A stretch of 64,000 nucleotides of DNA from Micropterix aruncella (lineage: Eukaryota > Arthropoda > Insecta > Lepidoptera > Micropterigidae), in contig OX155972.1 in the NCBI GenBank assembly GCA_944548615.1, positions 1,663,625-1,727,624 on the forward strand, read 5' to 3'. Shown one piece after another: positions 44,321-56,558 of this stretch (position 1 is its first letter; every line of letters starts with the position of its first letter). A program made the position numbers and the translations under genes. The notes under the pieces are model-generated. The model worked only from the letters and a program-made list of their open reading frames with translations, did not search any database and was not told where the DNA came from.

Positions 44321-44619
44321 GGGCTTGATTGCGTTTCTTCGTGAACTAAAATCGGAAATTAGTCCGTGTGAACGAGACAGGGCAACACGCTAGAGCGGAG
44401 TGTGAGATGACCGGTTGTCACTTTTTCGCATTAAAACTGCCCGCCAAGGTCAAATCTTACACCGCACGAAATATGCTCGAATTTATTCGGATGAGTATAA
44501 GTTCGGCAGGTAGAATTTATCGACGATCGTTCGTTTCATATTCCGCTCTAACGTATTGCTCTGTCTCGTTCGCTTGGACTAATTTTAGTTTTAGTTCATA
44601 AAGAAAGGCAATCGGGCCT
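44321..44619. mobile_element. Long-TIR MITE (GGGCYC family), copy 2
   Basis: 299 bp. Left GGGCTTGATTGCGTTTCTTC, right inverse AGGCCCGATTGCCTTTCTTT. The inner arms (GAACGAGACAGGGCAACACG / CGTATTGCTCTGTCTCGTTC) still pair. In the SAXO D-E intron. Confidence 0.85.
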
Positions 44620-44625
44620 ATTATC

Positions 44626-45004
44626 TAAATATTTTTGTATGTAAATAAGCCAAAACGAAATATTACCTTTGATAGATAATCAAATAAAGATCACAATAGT
44701 ATCTAGAATTTCTAAATATGGTTTCGTATTTTTCCGTAAGACAAGTACAAGTTAGAAATGCCGAGATTTTTTCAGTTTTTCGAATTTTTCATGTTTATTC
44801 ATAAATATCCAATTGTTTTACAAAATGAGATTTCAATATTCTATATATGAAATTTCAATGCGATCATTGCAAAGTTATTCTTTTTATGATTGCTATAGTA
44901 ATTCCATAGGTATAGTACTTTTTGTGGAGCGCGGCGATATTGCAAGAAATACCAATAAATTGCTGCGGTCCGCCATGAAATTATGCCGCCACTCGAAGGG
45001 TTAA
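44626..45004. repeat. Dispersed repeat shared with 58932-59305
   Basis: Both start CTAAATATTTTTGTATGTAA and end ..ATGAAATTATGCCGC-ACTCGAAGG. The middle is related to PBM2 (TTCAATATTCTATATATGAA). The right edge is GGGTTAA here, so it may be a third piggyBac-like MITE. Confidence 0.65.
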
Positions 45005-45107
45005 TAGGAAAAACATAAAATACAAATGGATTTGTCAGTGGAATTCACCGGGCAGACTCGGGCCCATCAATTCGCGGTCTCTTAGGATATTTGACTTGCA
45101 GGGAACG

Positions 45108-45855
45108 ATTTTTATTTTATTTATTTTATTTTTATTTTAAACCAGTTGATAGGAGTTCCTACACTTGGTTATGTCAAAAGTAATAAAAATAACAAGTATA
45201 ATATAAATACCTATTAAGGTATCAGATATGAACGTCGGTATTGCAAGGTATGAACGTTGAACATCCAAGCGCAGATTTTCTAGGTTAAGTATATATGTAG
45301 AGGAAACAACATTTTCCAATATTTTCAATCAAAATTCTTAAGTAATTTCGTAAAATTTTCTATCTAATCTTCTATATACCTAAGTACTAAATAATCAAAC
45401 AAATATTGGATAATTTCACAAATTATCATACGGGAAGATGTTTTAAAGAAAAAAACACAAATACAAAGAAATCAGTAATAATAATTATAGTCAATAAATA
45501 GTTAGAAGACGAAAAAAAAACGCAATTTTAAAATAGTCAATAATAGAAAGAATAAGGAATAATAATAGTCAAGTAGGTCAATAGAGCTGCGAAATATTGT
45601 CGAAATCCTCAATGCTATAAATGGGGTTTTTAGTCAAAATACCCTGTACCTTTTTCTTAAAGTGAACCTCCCCAAGGCCCCTGATGTGTAATGGAAGTTT
45701 GTTGTAGAATAAGTAAGATTGGCAGAGAAAGCTATTCCGAACCTTACTCAGACGCACCTTAAAATGACGCAAGTCCTCTTTATTTCGCGTATTATGCGAA
45801 TGAATATTTGAGTTAGTTGAGGTAGTCTCGATATTTTTTCTCGTATACATGATGT
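45108..45855 (-). pseudogene. Jockey/CR1-type LINE 3' end
   Basis: The minus-strand frame 45578-45850 has the post-RT C-terminus of Jockey-group elements: N-I-H-S-H-N-T-R, then C-Q-S-Y-L-F-Y-N-K-L-P-L-H-I-R and F-K-K-K-V-Q-G-I-L ... Y-S-I-E-D-F. About 440 bp of 3' UTR and an (AAAATA)n-like tail at 45108-45139 follow. 5' truncated. Confidence 0.75.
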
Positions 45856-45904
45856 TTTGGTATATATACGCGGGTTATTATCAGTATCAGTATCTTCAAT
45901 CGAA

Positions 45905-46130
45905 AATTCAATGTTATTTCGCCCTAACAAGGCATCTGCGTACAAAATTTCAAGTCTATAAGTCCAATATTTCGAGATTGAAATATGACTAGTGCACACA
46001 TTATCCCTGGTGGACCGATTTCAACCACAACCTTTTCAACTCTTGCCTCTTGCCATGACCAAATGATGCTTGCATGCCAAATTTGAACTCAATCGGATTA
46101 TGCATTTCGGCGCTATCGTAGAGTTGTACC
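45905..46130. repeat. Dispersed repeat ('TTTCAACCACAACC' family), partial copy
   Basis: Contains AAGGCATCTGCGTACAAAAT-TTCAAG, GACCGATTTCAACCACAACC and GGCGCTATCGTAG in family order. Confidence 0.6.
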
Positions 46131-46211
46131 AGCAATATTTTAACAATTATTTAAACAATTATTATTTTAAACATTTATATATTTAAATAATTATTTAAAC
46201 AATTATTTTAA

Positions 46212-48193
46212 TAAATTACCATCTATACTAATATTATAAAGAGGTAAAGTTTGTGAGGTTGTAGGAAGTAATCTCTGGATCTACTGAACCGATTTTGAAA
46301 ATTCTTTTACCAATAGAAAGCCACGTTATTTGTGAGTGTCATAGGCCATATATTAATCCAAAAAATGAAAAGACTTTTTCGTGGCAGTCGGATTTGCAAA
46401 GTAAGTCGGAGAAAAAGCGGTCGAACAAAAACGTTTCTAACTAACGCTGCCTTAACGATGAGAGATATATGATTAAGTTCTAGAGAAAAGTTGTAGAGCT
46501 TGATAATGCCTACAAAAAAGTCAGCGACAGCATATGTCTAACTTTTATATTTAAGTCACAAAAAGTAGTATTTTATATTTAAAAAATAATTTAAATCGTT
46601 AGGTCATGTTTATTGGTCATATTATCAACAATTATGAATTCTTATTAGAATAAGTAAATTTATCGTCTCAAGTGTTTAAAACAAAAGACTTTTCCCTTTT
46701 ACTGCATAAATAGTTAGAGAGATAATACGATCACAAATAAGACACTCACGAGTAACGGTATTATAGTCAAATTGGCATGCAAATCCATGTATACAAATGC
46801 AGTAAAAATATAAAGCTGGGAATTGACGGTCAGTTTTTCGCGTCAGTCTAGACGTAAAACTGTGGCGCCACTCCAAATGGTTTTATGCTAACTAGATTTG
46901 CCCATTGACTGGCGTCACTCCGGCTCTTCAGTTTTCGACCGGCCCGGCCGCATGAAGGACGTGTCTTTTTGCGGACATCCACGAATAAAAATGGTTTCCG
47001 ATTCCGAAAAAGAAACATTCCTTGTTACTACGGCTACTGTTTGTTTTATTTTATTTTATAGCAAACTTACAGATAGTAAATATATAATACTAGTATTTTA
47101 AATACATATACAAACCAAACAAATTTACTATCCTATGAACAGTTTGCAATGCTTGCATTACAAATTAACATAAATAACATGAACACGTTGATAGTAGAAA
47201 AAATTATAATAAAGCTAATAATAATATAAGGGTAAGAAAATTAATAATTAAATAAGTTGTTAATAAGGTTATTTGGATAGAGCAAAATAGAAGTCTCAAT
47301 AATTGGATAGTAATATTTATTATACATAATATGATATAATACAATAGTCTGTTATAATATAGTAATCATATAATACAGTACATTAGGATGGCAGTTAGTG
47401 AAATCTTAAGAAGTAGGAGATAGGCTAGGTATGATCGAGTCTTTTATTAAATTAATGGAATCATAAAATATATCTAATCCTTTACACGATTTATCAAAAC
47501 CGCGACACATTGTTAAACAAGATACTAATATGAGACAAGCTATAAACCCTCATGAGAGATTCACTGCCACTCTTCGTTTCTTAGCATCGGGAATGAAATC
47601 TGACTTCTATAATATCTCATTCAATTTTATAAATAATATCTAAATAAAATTGGAATATTTTATCTAAATAAAATCTTCTACAGCTTTTTGTCGATTCTGT
47701 TTACGTTTTTAATTTTTGTCGGTTATTTTCCATAATCATTCTGAATTTCTATATTTTTTGATGAAATCTATCATTATAACAAGTCCGACACCGCCATGAT
47801 AACGACGACGACACCGCCATGACAAAAACAAAAACGCAGCACGCGCTGTCACCGCGGTCCGCGAGCGCTGAGAGCGAACTGACGCGTTGGATTGCCGATT
47901 GCGCACTCACGGTCAGTTTGGCGCGACGCGCCAGTTGGATTATGGTAGCCACGGAAAATATTCGTGGCGCGTCGTCAGTTAAAACTCTGGAGTGACGATT
48001 CGACATTCACGATCAAATTTTGGATGCACGCCAGTTCAACTGACGCGAAAAACTGACCGTCAATGCCCAGCTTAACCCTTCTGTTGGCAGTCAGGAAATA
48101 AATCATAGCACTCAGTACTAACCGAACCACACTCATAATTTCATCACAGGTAAAAAGTTTTACCGCCCAACGAAGTGGGCACGGGTCAGCTAG
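46212..48193 (+). mobile_element. Non-autonomous Helitron (2.0 kb) carrying another element
   Basis: Starts TCTATACTAATATTATAAAG after A46211 and ends GCCCA-acgaag-TGGGC hairpin, ACGGGTCAG-CTAG, then T48194. It shares 26 terminal bases with the 29960-30710 Helitron. It contains a complete TIR element (46814-48072). No Rep or helicase. Confidence 0.85.
46814..48072. mobile_element. TIR element (PIF/Harbinger-like?) inside the Helitron
   Basis: 34-bp terminal repeats (AGCTGGGAATTGACGGTCAG..; one mismatch) flanked by TAA on both sides (46811-46813, 48073-48075). A 3-bp TWA duplication is the PIF/Harbinger habit. The ends are GC-rich with additional CGACGCGCCAGT/GACTGGCGTC subterminal repeats. 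No transposase ORF found. Confidence 0.75.
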
Positions 48194-48899
48194 TTATTTA
48201 ATATAATACTTCTTTTAATATGTATATAAATTTAATAATTTGAAGTAAAACTTTGAATGAATAAACATACTCCAAATAATGAACTAAAATTTCACAAATA
48301 AGAAATATTTCAAGGTGTAGATAAATTAATTAAACTTTTATATACGTATATACACACACACACGGCCCGATGTCATAGTGGTTAGGTCGATCGAATGAAA
48401 TAACAAGACACATACACTCACACATGTCACACGCATACATATACATATAAACAGTTCATAGTAGGGTTGGTTGTAAGAGATTGTCGTATGATAATAAACC
48501 AGCTCATTGTGAAATTTCACAATAAAGAGTAGAAAGCAACAAAACGCAGACACACAGACAGACTTTCATCTGGTAATCGTCTCAGGGGGGCCCAAAGTAG
48601 ATTTTTCTGTCTTAATCTCAAAAAAAAATGCGCGTTCACAATACTTTGTACTTTACAAATGTACTTAACGAGAAATGCTGAAAAGGAATTTTTCACAATT
48701 CCAAAGGTAAAAAGCACATTTGCCCGAAGACAATATTTTTTATCGCCCCGAAAGTTTACAACTCACTATGTGAAACCACGAAAAACGTGAAAAATTATGT
48801 AACTTTTAAAGGTAAAGTAAAAAACTGGCCTCTAGATATTGGGCATTCAAAAACTAAAGATCTTATTAATACTGTAGGGTGAATATTAAAAAATATGTA

Positions 48900-49895
48900 C
48901 AGTAGAGAGTCGATTATCCGAACTAATTGGGGGACAAGGGTGTTCGGAAAACCGATTTATTCGGATAATCGAACTGTATAAAAAACTGTATTAACTCCTC
49001 TCCTCGCGGAGTAAAAATTCAGCTGTCCCATTCGCGCGCGACGTTTTCGCGCGCAAAATCGACGACCTTGATAAAAACGACCATAACTTGTAAACCACTA
49101 TACGGATGTAAAATGATCGCATTGAAATTTGACATATAAAACATTATAACCTTATCTCGTAAATCAATTAAGATAATAATGGCGACAAATTACAAAACGC
49201 AAACGGCCTCGCAAACGGCCTCCATTGTGTCGTCATCACTGGACCAAGTGGACGCCTGTCATTCCAGTGTATTAAAACTTGCATCCCCAAAAGGACGCCT
49301 GTCATTTGTCGGGTTAATAAAACCATATATGGACATAATAATATGTATTATCTATGTAATCTGTTTTAACTTTTTTTATTTATTACAATAGTGAGTAGTA
49401 ATCCCGTGAACAAAATAGATATGTGTGTATGTAATACATACGTACATGAAGTAGAACTAATTAACGTTTAAAAAAGTCCTTCATTTTGGTCTGTCGAAGC
49501 AAGCTTACCCGCTTATGAGCAGCTAATTCCTGCACTTTTTTCAGTACAGATATCTGATACTGGTCGCTTTCATTTTGAGCTTCAAACCATCGCAAGACAG
49601 TAGCTAGACATGTAAATGCTTTAGAAGGTGTAGATATATTTTCATCTTTATTTTCTGATTCACTAGTCGATGAGGTGTGGCGGCATCAGCATTATCAGTC
49701 CCGGGGTCTACAATATCGCTGTCCTGCATGATTTGGTACCCAGGATCTGCATCATCAACCCTCATCCATTCTTGAACGTCTTTTCATCACATTCATGGCA
49801 ATCGAATTCTGTTTTTAAGCAAGAGTCTGCGGCCGCAGCAGTTCGGTTAAGCGGTCGTTCGGTTGACCAACATTCGGATAATCGACGCTCTACTG
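48900..49895. mobile_element. Tigger/pogo-type transposon, deletion derivative
   Basis: TA dinucleotides (48898-48899, 49896-49897) flank ends CAGTAGAGAGTCGATTATCC and, inward from the right, CAGTAGAGCGTCGATTATCC, the classic CAGT...CGATTATCCGAA of insect Tigger-like elements. 996 bp; only the end of the transposase gene remains. In the SAXO D-E intron, just left of the (TA)n/palindrome region. Confidence 0.88.
49461..49785 (-). pseudogene. Tigger-like transposase C-terminus
   Basis: Frames on the minus strand give E-W-M-R-V-D-D-A-D-P-G-Y-Q-I-M-Q-D-S-D-I-V and, after a shift, A-T-V-L-R-W-F-E-A-Q-N, L-K-K-V-Q-E-L-A-A-H-K-R and R-Q-T-K-M-K-D-F-F-K-R-stop, the usual tail of jerky/Tigger proteins ('QTKITDFF'). 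The catalytic DDD core is missing. Confidence 0.8.
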
Positions 49896-49933
49896 TATTT
49901 GTAAAACTGTGCAATATTACATATCATTTTCTT

Positions 49934-50219
<286 letters not shown>

Positions 50220-50239
50220 CACAAAACTATCAAATATTT

Positions 50240-50594
<355 letters not shown>

Positions 50595-51128
50595 AGAATG
50601 TAGTGTTTATTCATATATTACTATATATTATTACTTATTTTCCACCTAAATTTATTGAATATAATGTAAAGTTTACTTTATTTTAGTCCTTAATTGCATA
50701 CATATTTTTTCTCTACTTTAAATTTTACTTTAATTTGTGTAAACAACGCATTTGTTAGATTTAGAAATATTTGAAAATTGATCACCTTCGTCAGTTCGCG
50801 AGTTACAAACATACAGTTGGCATAACACAGCACAGCCAGAGACAGACCTTCTAGGTCTAGTTGGTTGTGCGATTTCGCCTCATTCGGATATGCTAGCATA
50901 TTTATATGCATAGAGCAATGTTTTTCGCTATAATAATGTTTGTTTTTAATTATTCCTCATGTACAACAGTATGCATGTCCTTGTATTTTTTTCTTGTACG
51001 TTATAAATAAATAAATAAGTTTCCCTCCTTTTTATTTGGTGGGATGGGCAATTAAAATAATTTGTTCGAAATCTTGTGTTTTGTATTTTTTGTCTAGGCT
51101 CTCGTAATCAAAGAAATTTTAGTTTTAC

Positions 51129-51315
51129 CTTCAAACGGTACATCACATTTGGGAGCTGTCCCAATTGGTTTGTAGCTTCTGGTCGGCCACATAGGTTTGG
51201 GCACATAGTCATGCTTCTGAGTGGTGATGTCCTGCATTGGTCCATAGTTTCCTAAATCGTGATCGCACGGAACCATTGGTGTGCGTTTGCCATATGGATT
51301 CGGTTGGTAAGAAAG
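51129..51315 (-). CDS. SAXO-like gene, exon D
   Basis: The acceptor TTTTTCAG precedes 51315 and the donor G|GTAAAAC follows 51129. Starts in phase 0, ends in phase 1, 187 nt. Reads L-S-Y-Q-P-N-P-Y-G-K-R-T-P-M-V-P ... H-D-Y-V-P-K-P-M-W-P-T-R-S-Y-K-P-I-G and ends V-P-F-E. This supplies two SAXO-type modules; the last is completed by exon E. Confidence 0.9.
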
Positions 51316-51425
51316 CTGAAAAATATAATGATGATTATTCCTCATCAAATCTCTCGGTAATATTTTTTGTTAAATAAAAGTCTGTCTGTTTTTGATCATT
51401 TCCTGTGAAAATATCTAAAAGTAAT

Positions 51426-51645
51426 TGCGTGACTGCCCAACAAAAAAGTAGTGTAATGTGTTCAAGTTCATGTATGTATGTTTTCCGTTTCTTTATTCCA
51501 CCATAACTTCTAAACGATCAAACCGATTTAGAAGAATGTGGCATTGTTAGAATCTTTATGTCATTCCAAGTATCATAGAATACCTTAACTATCCAAATAT
51601 CAAGTAAATAGTTGTCTAAATGTCCAAATCTCTAAATAAAATTAA
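51426..51645 (+). repeat. Dispersed repeat (CCCAACAAAAAAGTAGTGT family)
   Basis: GACTGCCCAACAAAAAAGTA, CCGTTTCTTTATTCCACCAT and AAACCGATTTAGAAG recur at 55745-55910 (plus), at 54940-55770 (minus, split by a hAT element), and as a fragment at 58367-58395. Confidence 0.7.
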
Positions 51646-51951
51646 CCCTTGGAGTAAATGGGTATTTTCATGGATGCATCTGTCTCTTTTGCAGGATTTT
51701 CGGCGACATCGACTTAAAGTACTATAACTACGAAACTACTACACCAATCATAAAAAGAACAAATGCACAATGATTGCATTGAAATTTCGAATATAGAATA
51801 TTGAAATATAATTTTGTAAAACAATTAGATAATTATGAATAAATATGAGAACATCAAAGAAGTGAAAAAAAACGCGCGACCAGATTTGGTCGACTCGTAC
51901 TCAACGGATAATTGTTTCGCGACCAGATTTGGTTGACTCATACTCAACGGG
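51646..51951 (-). mobile_element. piggyBac-like MITE PBM2, copy 1
   Basis: 306 bp between TTAA sites (51642-51645, 51952-51955). Left CCCTTGGAGTAAATGG, right inverse CCCGTTGAGTATGAGTC. The right side has the duplicated GCGACCAGATTTGGTYGACT block. Partner at 62870-63173. Confidence 0.85.
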
Positions 51952-51955
51952 TTAA

Positions 51956-52602
51956 ATTAACAAAAATATATCGTGTTTAGTGCCAAATGATTTGTACATT
52001 CCGAATATATATGTATCTCTATGGATGAATATATAAATCACAATTATTTGATTGAAAAAAAAGTAATAAAAATTATTACAAGTAATTACAAGTAAAGTAC
52101 CTACTACAAATGATACCAGAAGCTAATGGAAAATCGGGTACCTTAATGAAATATATATTTTTGAATAGCTTAGACCTTCAGGATAATGGTTGATTATGGG
52201 CAAAAATCGCTCAATACATGGGAAGGGGGTCAAATCGCTCTCATCAATTTTGTTTACACTAATAAACACTAAATTACATCAAGCGACCAGAAATGGTACT
52301 AATGTAAAAAGATAGTTCGAAAGAGTACATACAAATGAGTATAGAGGGCGTTAAATTTTATATAATTATTTGAAGTTTCAATCAAATGTCATTAAGATAA
52401 TGAAAGATGCATTGCATCAATGTATCAAATATAAAGAAGATATTTAATGAAATCAGTCTTATTTTGTTGTTAAGTTCAATACTTTACTCGTCCTCTCTAC
52501 CTTGATATAAATACAGTAGTTCACTTTTTGTAATGGCGGTCGTGTTTTTTATTCCTTTTAATATGTTTACTTGTTTTAATTTTTTTATTTCATACAAACA
52601 AT
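51956..52602. other. No recognisable gene
   Basis: AT-rich intronic sequence of the SAXO C-D intron without repeat partner in the window. Confidence 0.4.
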
Positions 52603-52769
52603 GGAAATATATAAAATGGTCATACTAGGTATTGGTTCGAAGTAAACGAAGCCCCACATTCATATGGCCATGCTCAGCGCATACCCAAATAGGATGAATA
52701 TAGCCTGTTTCTGCACATACGACTATTGTCTGACTTCAGTGGAGAAGCATAACTGACGTCTATATGACT
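52603..52769 (-). repeat. Retroposon 3' fragment shared with 57380-57535
   Basis: Reverse complement of GTCAGTTATGCTTCTCC ... GAATGTGGG..CG..GTTTACTTCG ... ATGACCATTTTAT at 57380-57535. The 57-kb copy follows a Jockey-like LINE, so this may be that element's 3' UTR. Confidence 0.6.
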
Positions 52770-53436
52770 GGGAGCTAATGGGCCCTTGCTGAGTTGGCCA
52801 CGAAGACCTATTCTGTTTCAGGGTCGGTCACACTCACGGGTCAACACCCATCCGATGGCCTCCACGCATGGGGTGCGAGCCTGGGTAGGACACTGGGTCA
52901 ACCAGTCTCCCCTGGGAATCAATCCTCTGGCACTCCTGGACGGTCTGCGCACCGAGCGGCGCAAGCCAATCGATTGTGCTCTCCGACTAACAATCGGAGG
53001 AGTCTGGGAACTGTATTGTTTCCTATAGAGCGGGGGTAGTTGTCTACCTTACGGCGACTGCTCTTGAAATGACCATTGGCCATCCGATCCCGGTTCAGAG
53101 TCGGGCAAAGGACGCCTTGGTCCGCGACAGATTCGGTGCACTCCGTTTCACCGCTTCGTAAGGGAGAGGACCGCGCAAGCGACCTCGAACTCGGAACCAA
53201 TCGAGAGACCGGAGAAATCTGGTCACAATTGGAAGTGAGGGCGCGAGTATCTCGAGCCCGCCGGGTTTATTCCTGGCTCACTCGCGGTAAGGCGTTGGAC
53301 TCTCACGGGTTGTGACGTAGCTGGACGTAGAATTGTACTGTCCAAAGTCTTCTACGTTCACTGCAGGGCGACAGAACGACTAATCGTTAAAACGTCCTGT
53401 GGTGACGGGCTCGCCCGTTGTAGTCGACACCGCAAG
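52770..53436 (+). mobile_element. Rep660 retroposon, full-length copy
   Basis: GGGAGCTAATGGGCCCTTGC to CGACACCGCAAG, 667 bp. Flanks TGACGTCTATAT (52754-52765) and TGACGTGTATAT (53438-53449), a 12-bp duplication with one change. In the SAXO C-D intron region. Confidence 0.88.
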
Positions 53437-53470
53437 ATGACGTGTATATACGATTGTGTATATATATATT

Positions 53471-53503
53471 GGGAGCTAATGGGCCCTGTGCAGCTGGGTC
53501 ATA
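53471..53503 (+). mobile_element. Rep660 5' end remnant
   Basis: GGGAGCTAATGGGCCCTGTG-CAGCTGGGTCA only; unrelated sequence follows. Confidence 0.6.
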
Positions 53504-53691
53504 GGAGAATAATTTTTTTCTCTTTCACTGCGGTCTAAAATAGTTGTTTTTTTCTCTTAAATTTGTAAAGATTTGTAAAGATTTACAGCCACTGCGGTCT
53601 GAAGATTGGGATCTGTAAAATAAACCAAAGAGTTTGAGATTTTGTAATCATGTACTTTGAATTAATAAATTACGTTTTTATAACCATTCTA

Positions 53692-54240
53692 AATGGATTA
53701 TGGAGGTCGAATCGGTCTCTAAGCAGTATAAATTCCCTGAAAGTCTCGGATGCACAGCCCTGCGTCCAGATATAACTCTTTACTCTCTATCTCGGAAGAT
53801 GGTCCTTATAGAATTAACTGTTCCATGGGAATCAAATATCCCAAAAGACCACGAGTACAAATTAAATAAATACCATGACCTCGCAAATGCCGGTACCCGG
53901 AACGGCTTCACTGTTCACCTTCACGCGGTGGAAGTAGGCGCTCGTGGCCTGCCAGCTAAATCTTTGTTTCACCTTTTTAAAGATCTGATGGTCTCTCCAG
54001 GAAAATAATCAACTCCTTTCTAGAAAAATTATCTAAAACTGCGATTTCTGCATCTCAAATTCTATGGCTTCGAAGGGGGAGTGAATGGGTGGTAAGTGGC
54101 AAGACAGCTGTCCTAAACCTACCACCGCCGGTCTTTAGTCCGGAATCCACCCTTCACCTCCCAGAAGTGTAATAATTATATATGATGGGCCCGATTTTTG
54201 GTCGGTGAATTCCATGGCAGCTCCGTTTGTATTTTATTTA
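53692..54240 (+). pseudogene. RLE-type LINE (HERO/R2-like), 3' end
   Basis: Starts at M-E-V-E-S-V-S-K-Q-Y-K-F-P, keeps L-R-P-D-I-T and L-T-V-P-W-E..K-Y-H-D-L, then shifts frame after F-K-D-L. The 3' UTR lacks the usual GTGAACGCTCACATG block. Strongly 5' truncated. Confidence 0.85.
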
Positions 54241-54579
54241 TTTTTTCCACTTACTGTCTTCAAACGCTGGGTTCAGGATACTTCACATTTTCCGCAAATA
54301 CGGTTGATTATGTAATCTTGGGGGGGGGGGGGGAGGAGGGGCGGTCAGACTGCTGATTACATTTGTTGACAGGGGGGAGTATGGAGGTCGAAAATCCCAT
54401 AAACGTGATTAAATAATATGTGGATGGCCCCTAACCATCTCAGGGGGGGCTCAAAATAGATATTTCAGCCTTCATCTCGATTTTTTTTTGCGCGTTTACA
54501 ATACTTTCCCTCCTTGTCGGTTGGTGGGCCGGAAAGTAATAAATAAAATAAAAATAAATTACTATCGTCATCGCTAACC

Positions 54580-54676
54580 TTGTTTACAGTGTCAGTATCC
54601 ATTGCCGCCTTTGATCGTTCGAGATTAGTCATTGGCATCGCAAGTGGTGGTCTTTTAGCGCAAGCAGGCAAATAAC
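54580..54676 (-). CDS. SAXO-like gene, exon C
   Basis: The acceptor TTATGTGCAG precedes 54676 and the donor AAG|GTTAGC follows 54580. 97 nt, phase 2 to phase 0. With exon B it reads N-T-V-Y-K-S-S-Y-L-P-A-C-A-K-R-P-P-L, then M-T-N-L-E-R-S-K-A and T-D-T-V-N-K joining L-S-Y-Q-P of exon D. Smallest exon but one; recognised only by splice borders and phase. Confidence 0.85.
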
Positions 54677-54929
54677 TGCACATAAAAAAATAATGAAATA
54701 AGATAAATAGTAAAAAATATTTTTAAAAACAAGCTTTTATTAAAGTGATTTGAAAAATAAATAGAACAGGCTATCATAATTAATTGAGTATACAAAATTT
54801 TGTATCTGTACTGTTGACCACGAGGAAGTCCCCTTATGGAAACCAATCCTGGGTGTAGAATCAGGTCATGCTTACCATAAAAATGAATGAATTATTTGTG
54901 GTTTATGTATTTATCCATATAGAAACATA

Positions 54930-55775
54930 CATATTTTCGGAATTAACTCAATCAGACATTAAATATTTATGACATTTAGATAACTATTTACTTAATATTT
55001 CGACTGTTGAATAAATAGTTGACACTCGGGATAACATAACGATTCTAACAAGACTATGTACTTCTAAATCGGTTCGAGCATTTAGAACAGTGATTCCCAA
55101 AGTGGTCTATATGGACCCCCAGGGGTCGATTTCGATTCGCAGGGGGTCCATGTCAGCGAGAAACGAAAATCGGGGTGCACGAGATGTAAAGGCTGGTCAC
55201 CATAAGCATTCAGACGATCCGTTAATGTCGTATCACTCCTTAAACAGATTTTGTATACAGCATAGTATTTCAAAATTATAATAACTGCTAAACAAACGCG
55301 CGCGTCACAAGTATCACGGAATGAAATCAACACTCAACTCAAATTGCATCACTAGTCGATAAAAGAGGCCAGCGCACATGACTAACGAGGGAAGGTGCGA
55401 ATGAGATATGTGAAAACATTGCACTTCAATGGGTATCCGTGCGAGCGAGTAGGATAAACGCGCCACATGAATGAGCAAGCGATATAGTGCTACATGTGCA
55501 CTTATGTGCGGCTTTCCCAAATGATTCGTACTTCAAGGTCGTGGACGCTTAGGAATAAAAAAATAATAATTGTACATAATTTTTTTTTTTACAATGTTAG
55601 TAAGTTCAGGAAACTTCAGGCAGGGGTCTACGGAAAACAGCAAGGGGTCTACGAGTCAAGAAAGTTTGGGTACCTCTGGTTCAGAAGTTATGGTGGAATA
55701 AATAAACGGAAAACATATTTAGATGAAACCTGAACACACTACACTTTTTTTTGTTGAGCATTCGTGTAAAAAAGG
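54930..55775 (-). repeat. Dispersed repeat (CCCAACAAAAAAGTAGTGT family), split by hAT
   Basis: Minus copy of the 51426-51645 repeat. AACCGATTTAGAAG appears inverted at 55056-55073, and TTCAGAAGTTATGGTGGAAT resumes after the hAT insertion. Confidence 0.65.
55088..55678. mobile_element. Non-autonomous hAT element
   Basis: 591 bp with hAT-type ends CAGTGATTCCCAAAGTGG and, inward from the right, CAGAGGTACCCAAACTTTC, each followed by GGTCTAC/GGACCCCC-like blocks. Flanking 8-mers ATTTAGAA and GTTCAGAA are decayed versions of GTTTAGAA, the uninterrupted sequence in the 51.5-kb sister repeat. No ORF. Confidence 0.78.
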
Positions 55776-56165
55776 AGTGTAATATTTTCAGGTTTCATGT
55801 ATGTATGTTTATCCGTTTCTTTATTTCATCATAACATCTAAATGCTTAAACCGATTTAGAAGTTGACAGTATTGTTAGGATCATTATGTAGTCCCTGGTG
55901 TCACCGGAACTGAACCAAATGTAAAATTTAACTTCATAGGATAAGAGGAAGTGGTTGTAATTCAGCTTTCAAGATTCGACCTAAACAAACGAACCAACAT
56001 TAAAAGTTAAATCAAAGCTTGTAATAATAATTTCATTACGTCCGGTAGTCATCACACCTCCTCCGTCATTAATAATGCACTCTTACCACTGTAATAGGCA
56101 ACCAACCTGCGCTTGTTACCATATTCAAGAAAAAACCGAAGTTAAATATCTGGGTGTCTTATTAA

Positions 56166-56426
56166 CCCCTCAGGCCTCGATTGGCCGATATCGGCCACAA
56201 CACGATTCAGTGTGACGGGCCCGTTTTAATTTTATTTTAATTTAATTTGTTTTATTTTATTATGTTTTATTGTGTTAACATGTTTTATTTTAATTATGGG
56301 TACAGTGGTTTGGCAGTAATTAATGTTTTGGTGAGACAGTGTCATAATTCAATTTTTTAACTAATTTTTATTAAAATTTTTGGGACATCAACTTGTCAAT
56401 CGGCTGAGGGGCCGAGGCCTGAAGGG
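56166..56426 (+). mobile_element. piggyBac-like MITE PBM1, copy 4
   Basis: 261 bp between TTAA sites (56162-56165, 56427-56430), with GGCCGATATCGGCC at left and GGCCGAGGCCTGAAGGG at right. Inserted in the LINE codons L-L-N. Confidence 0.92.
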
Positions 56427-56558
56427 TTAAACTCAAAATTGAGCTGGGATAACCAATTAGTACAACTGTCCTCGAGGTCTAGGAAGCTTGTTTTCGTATT
56501 TAGAGAATTACGCAACGTCCTTTCGAATAATTTTCTAAAAATGGTTTACATGGCCCTA

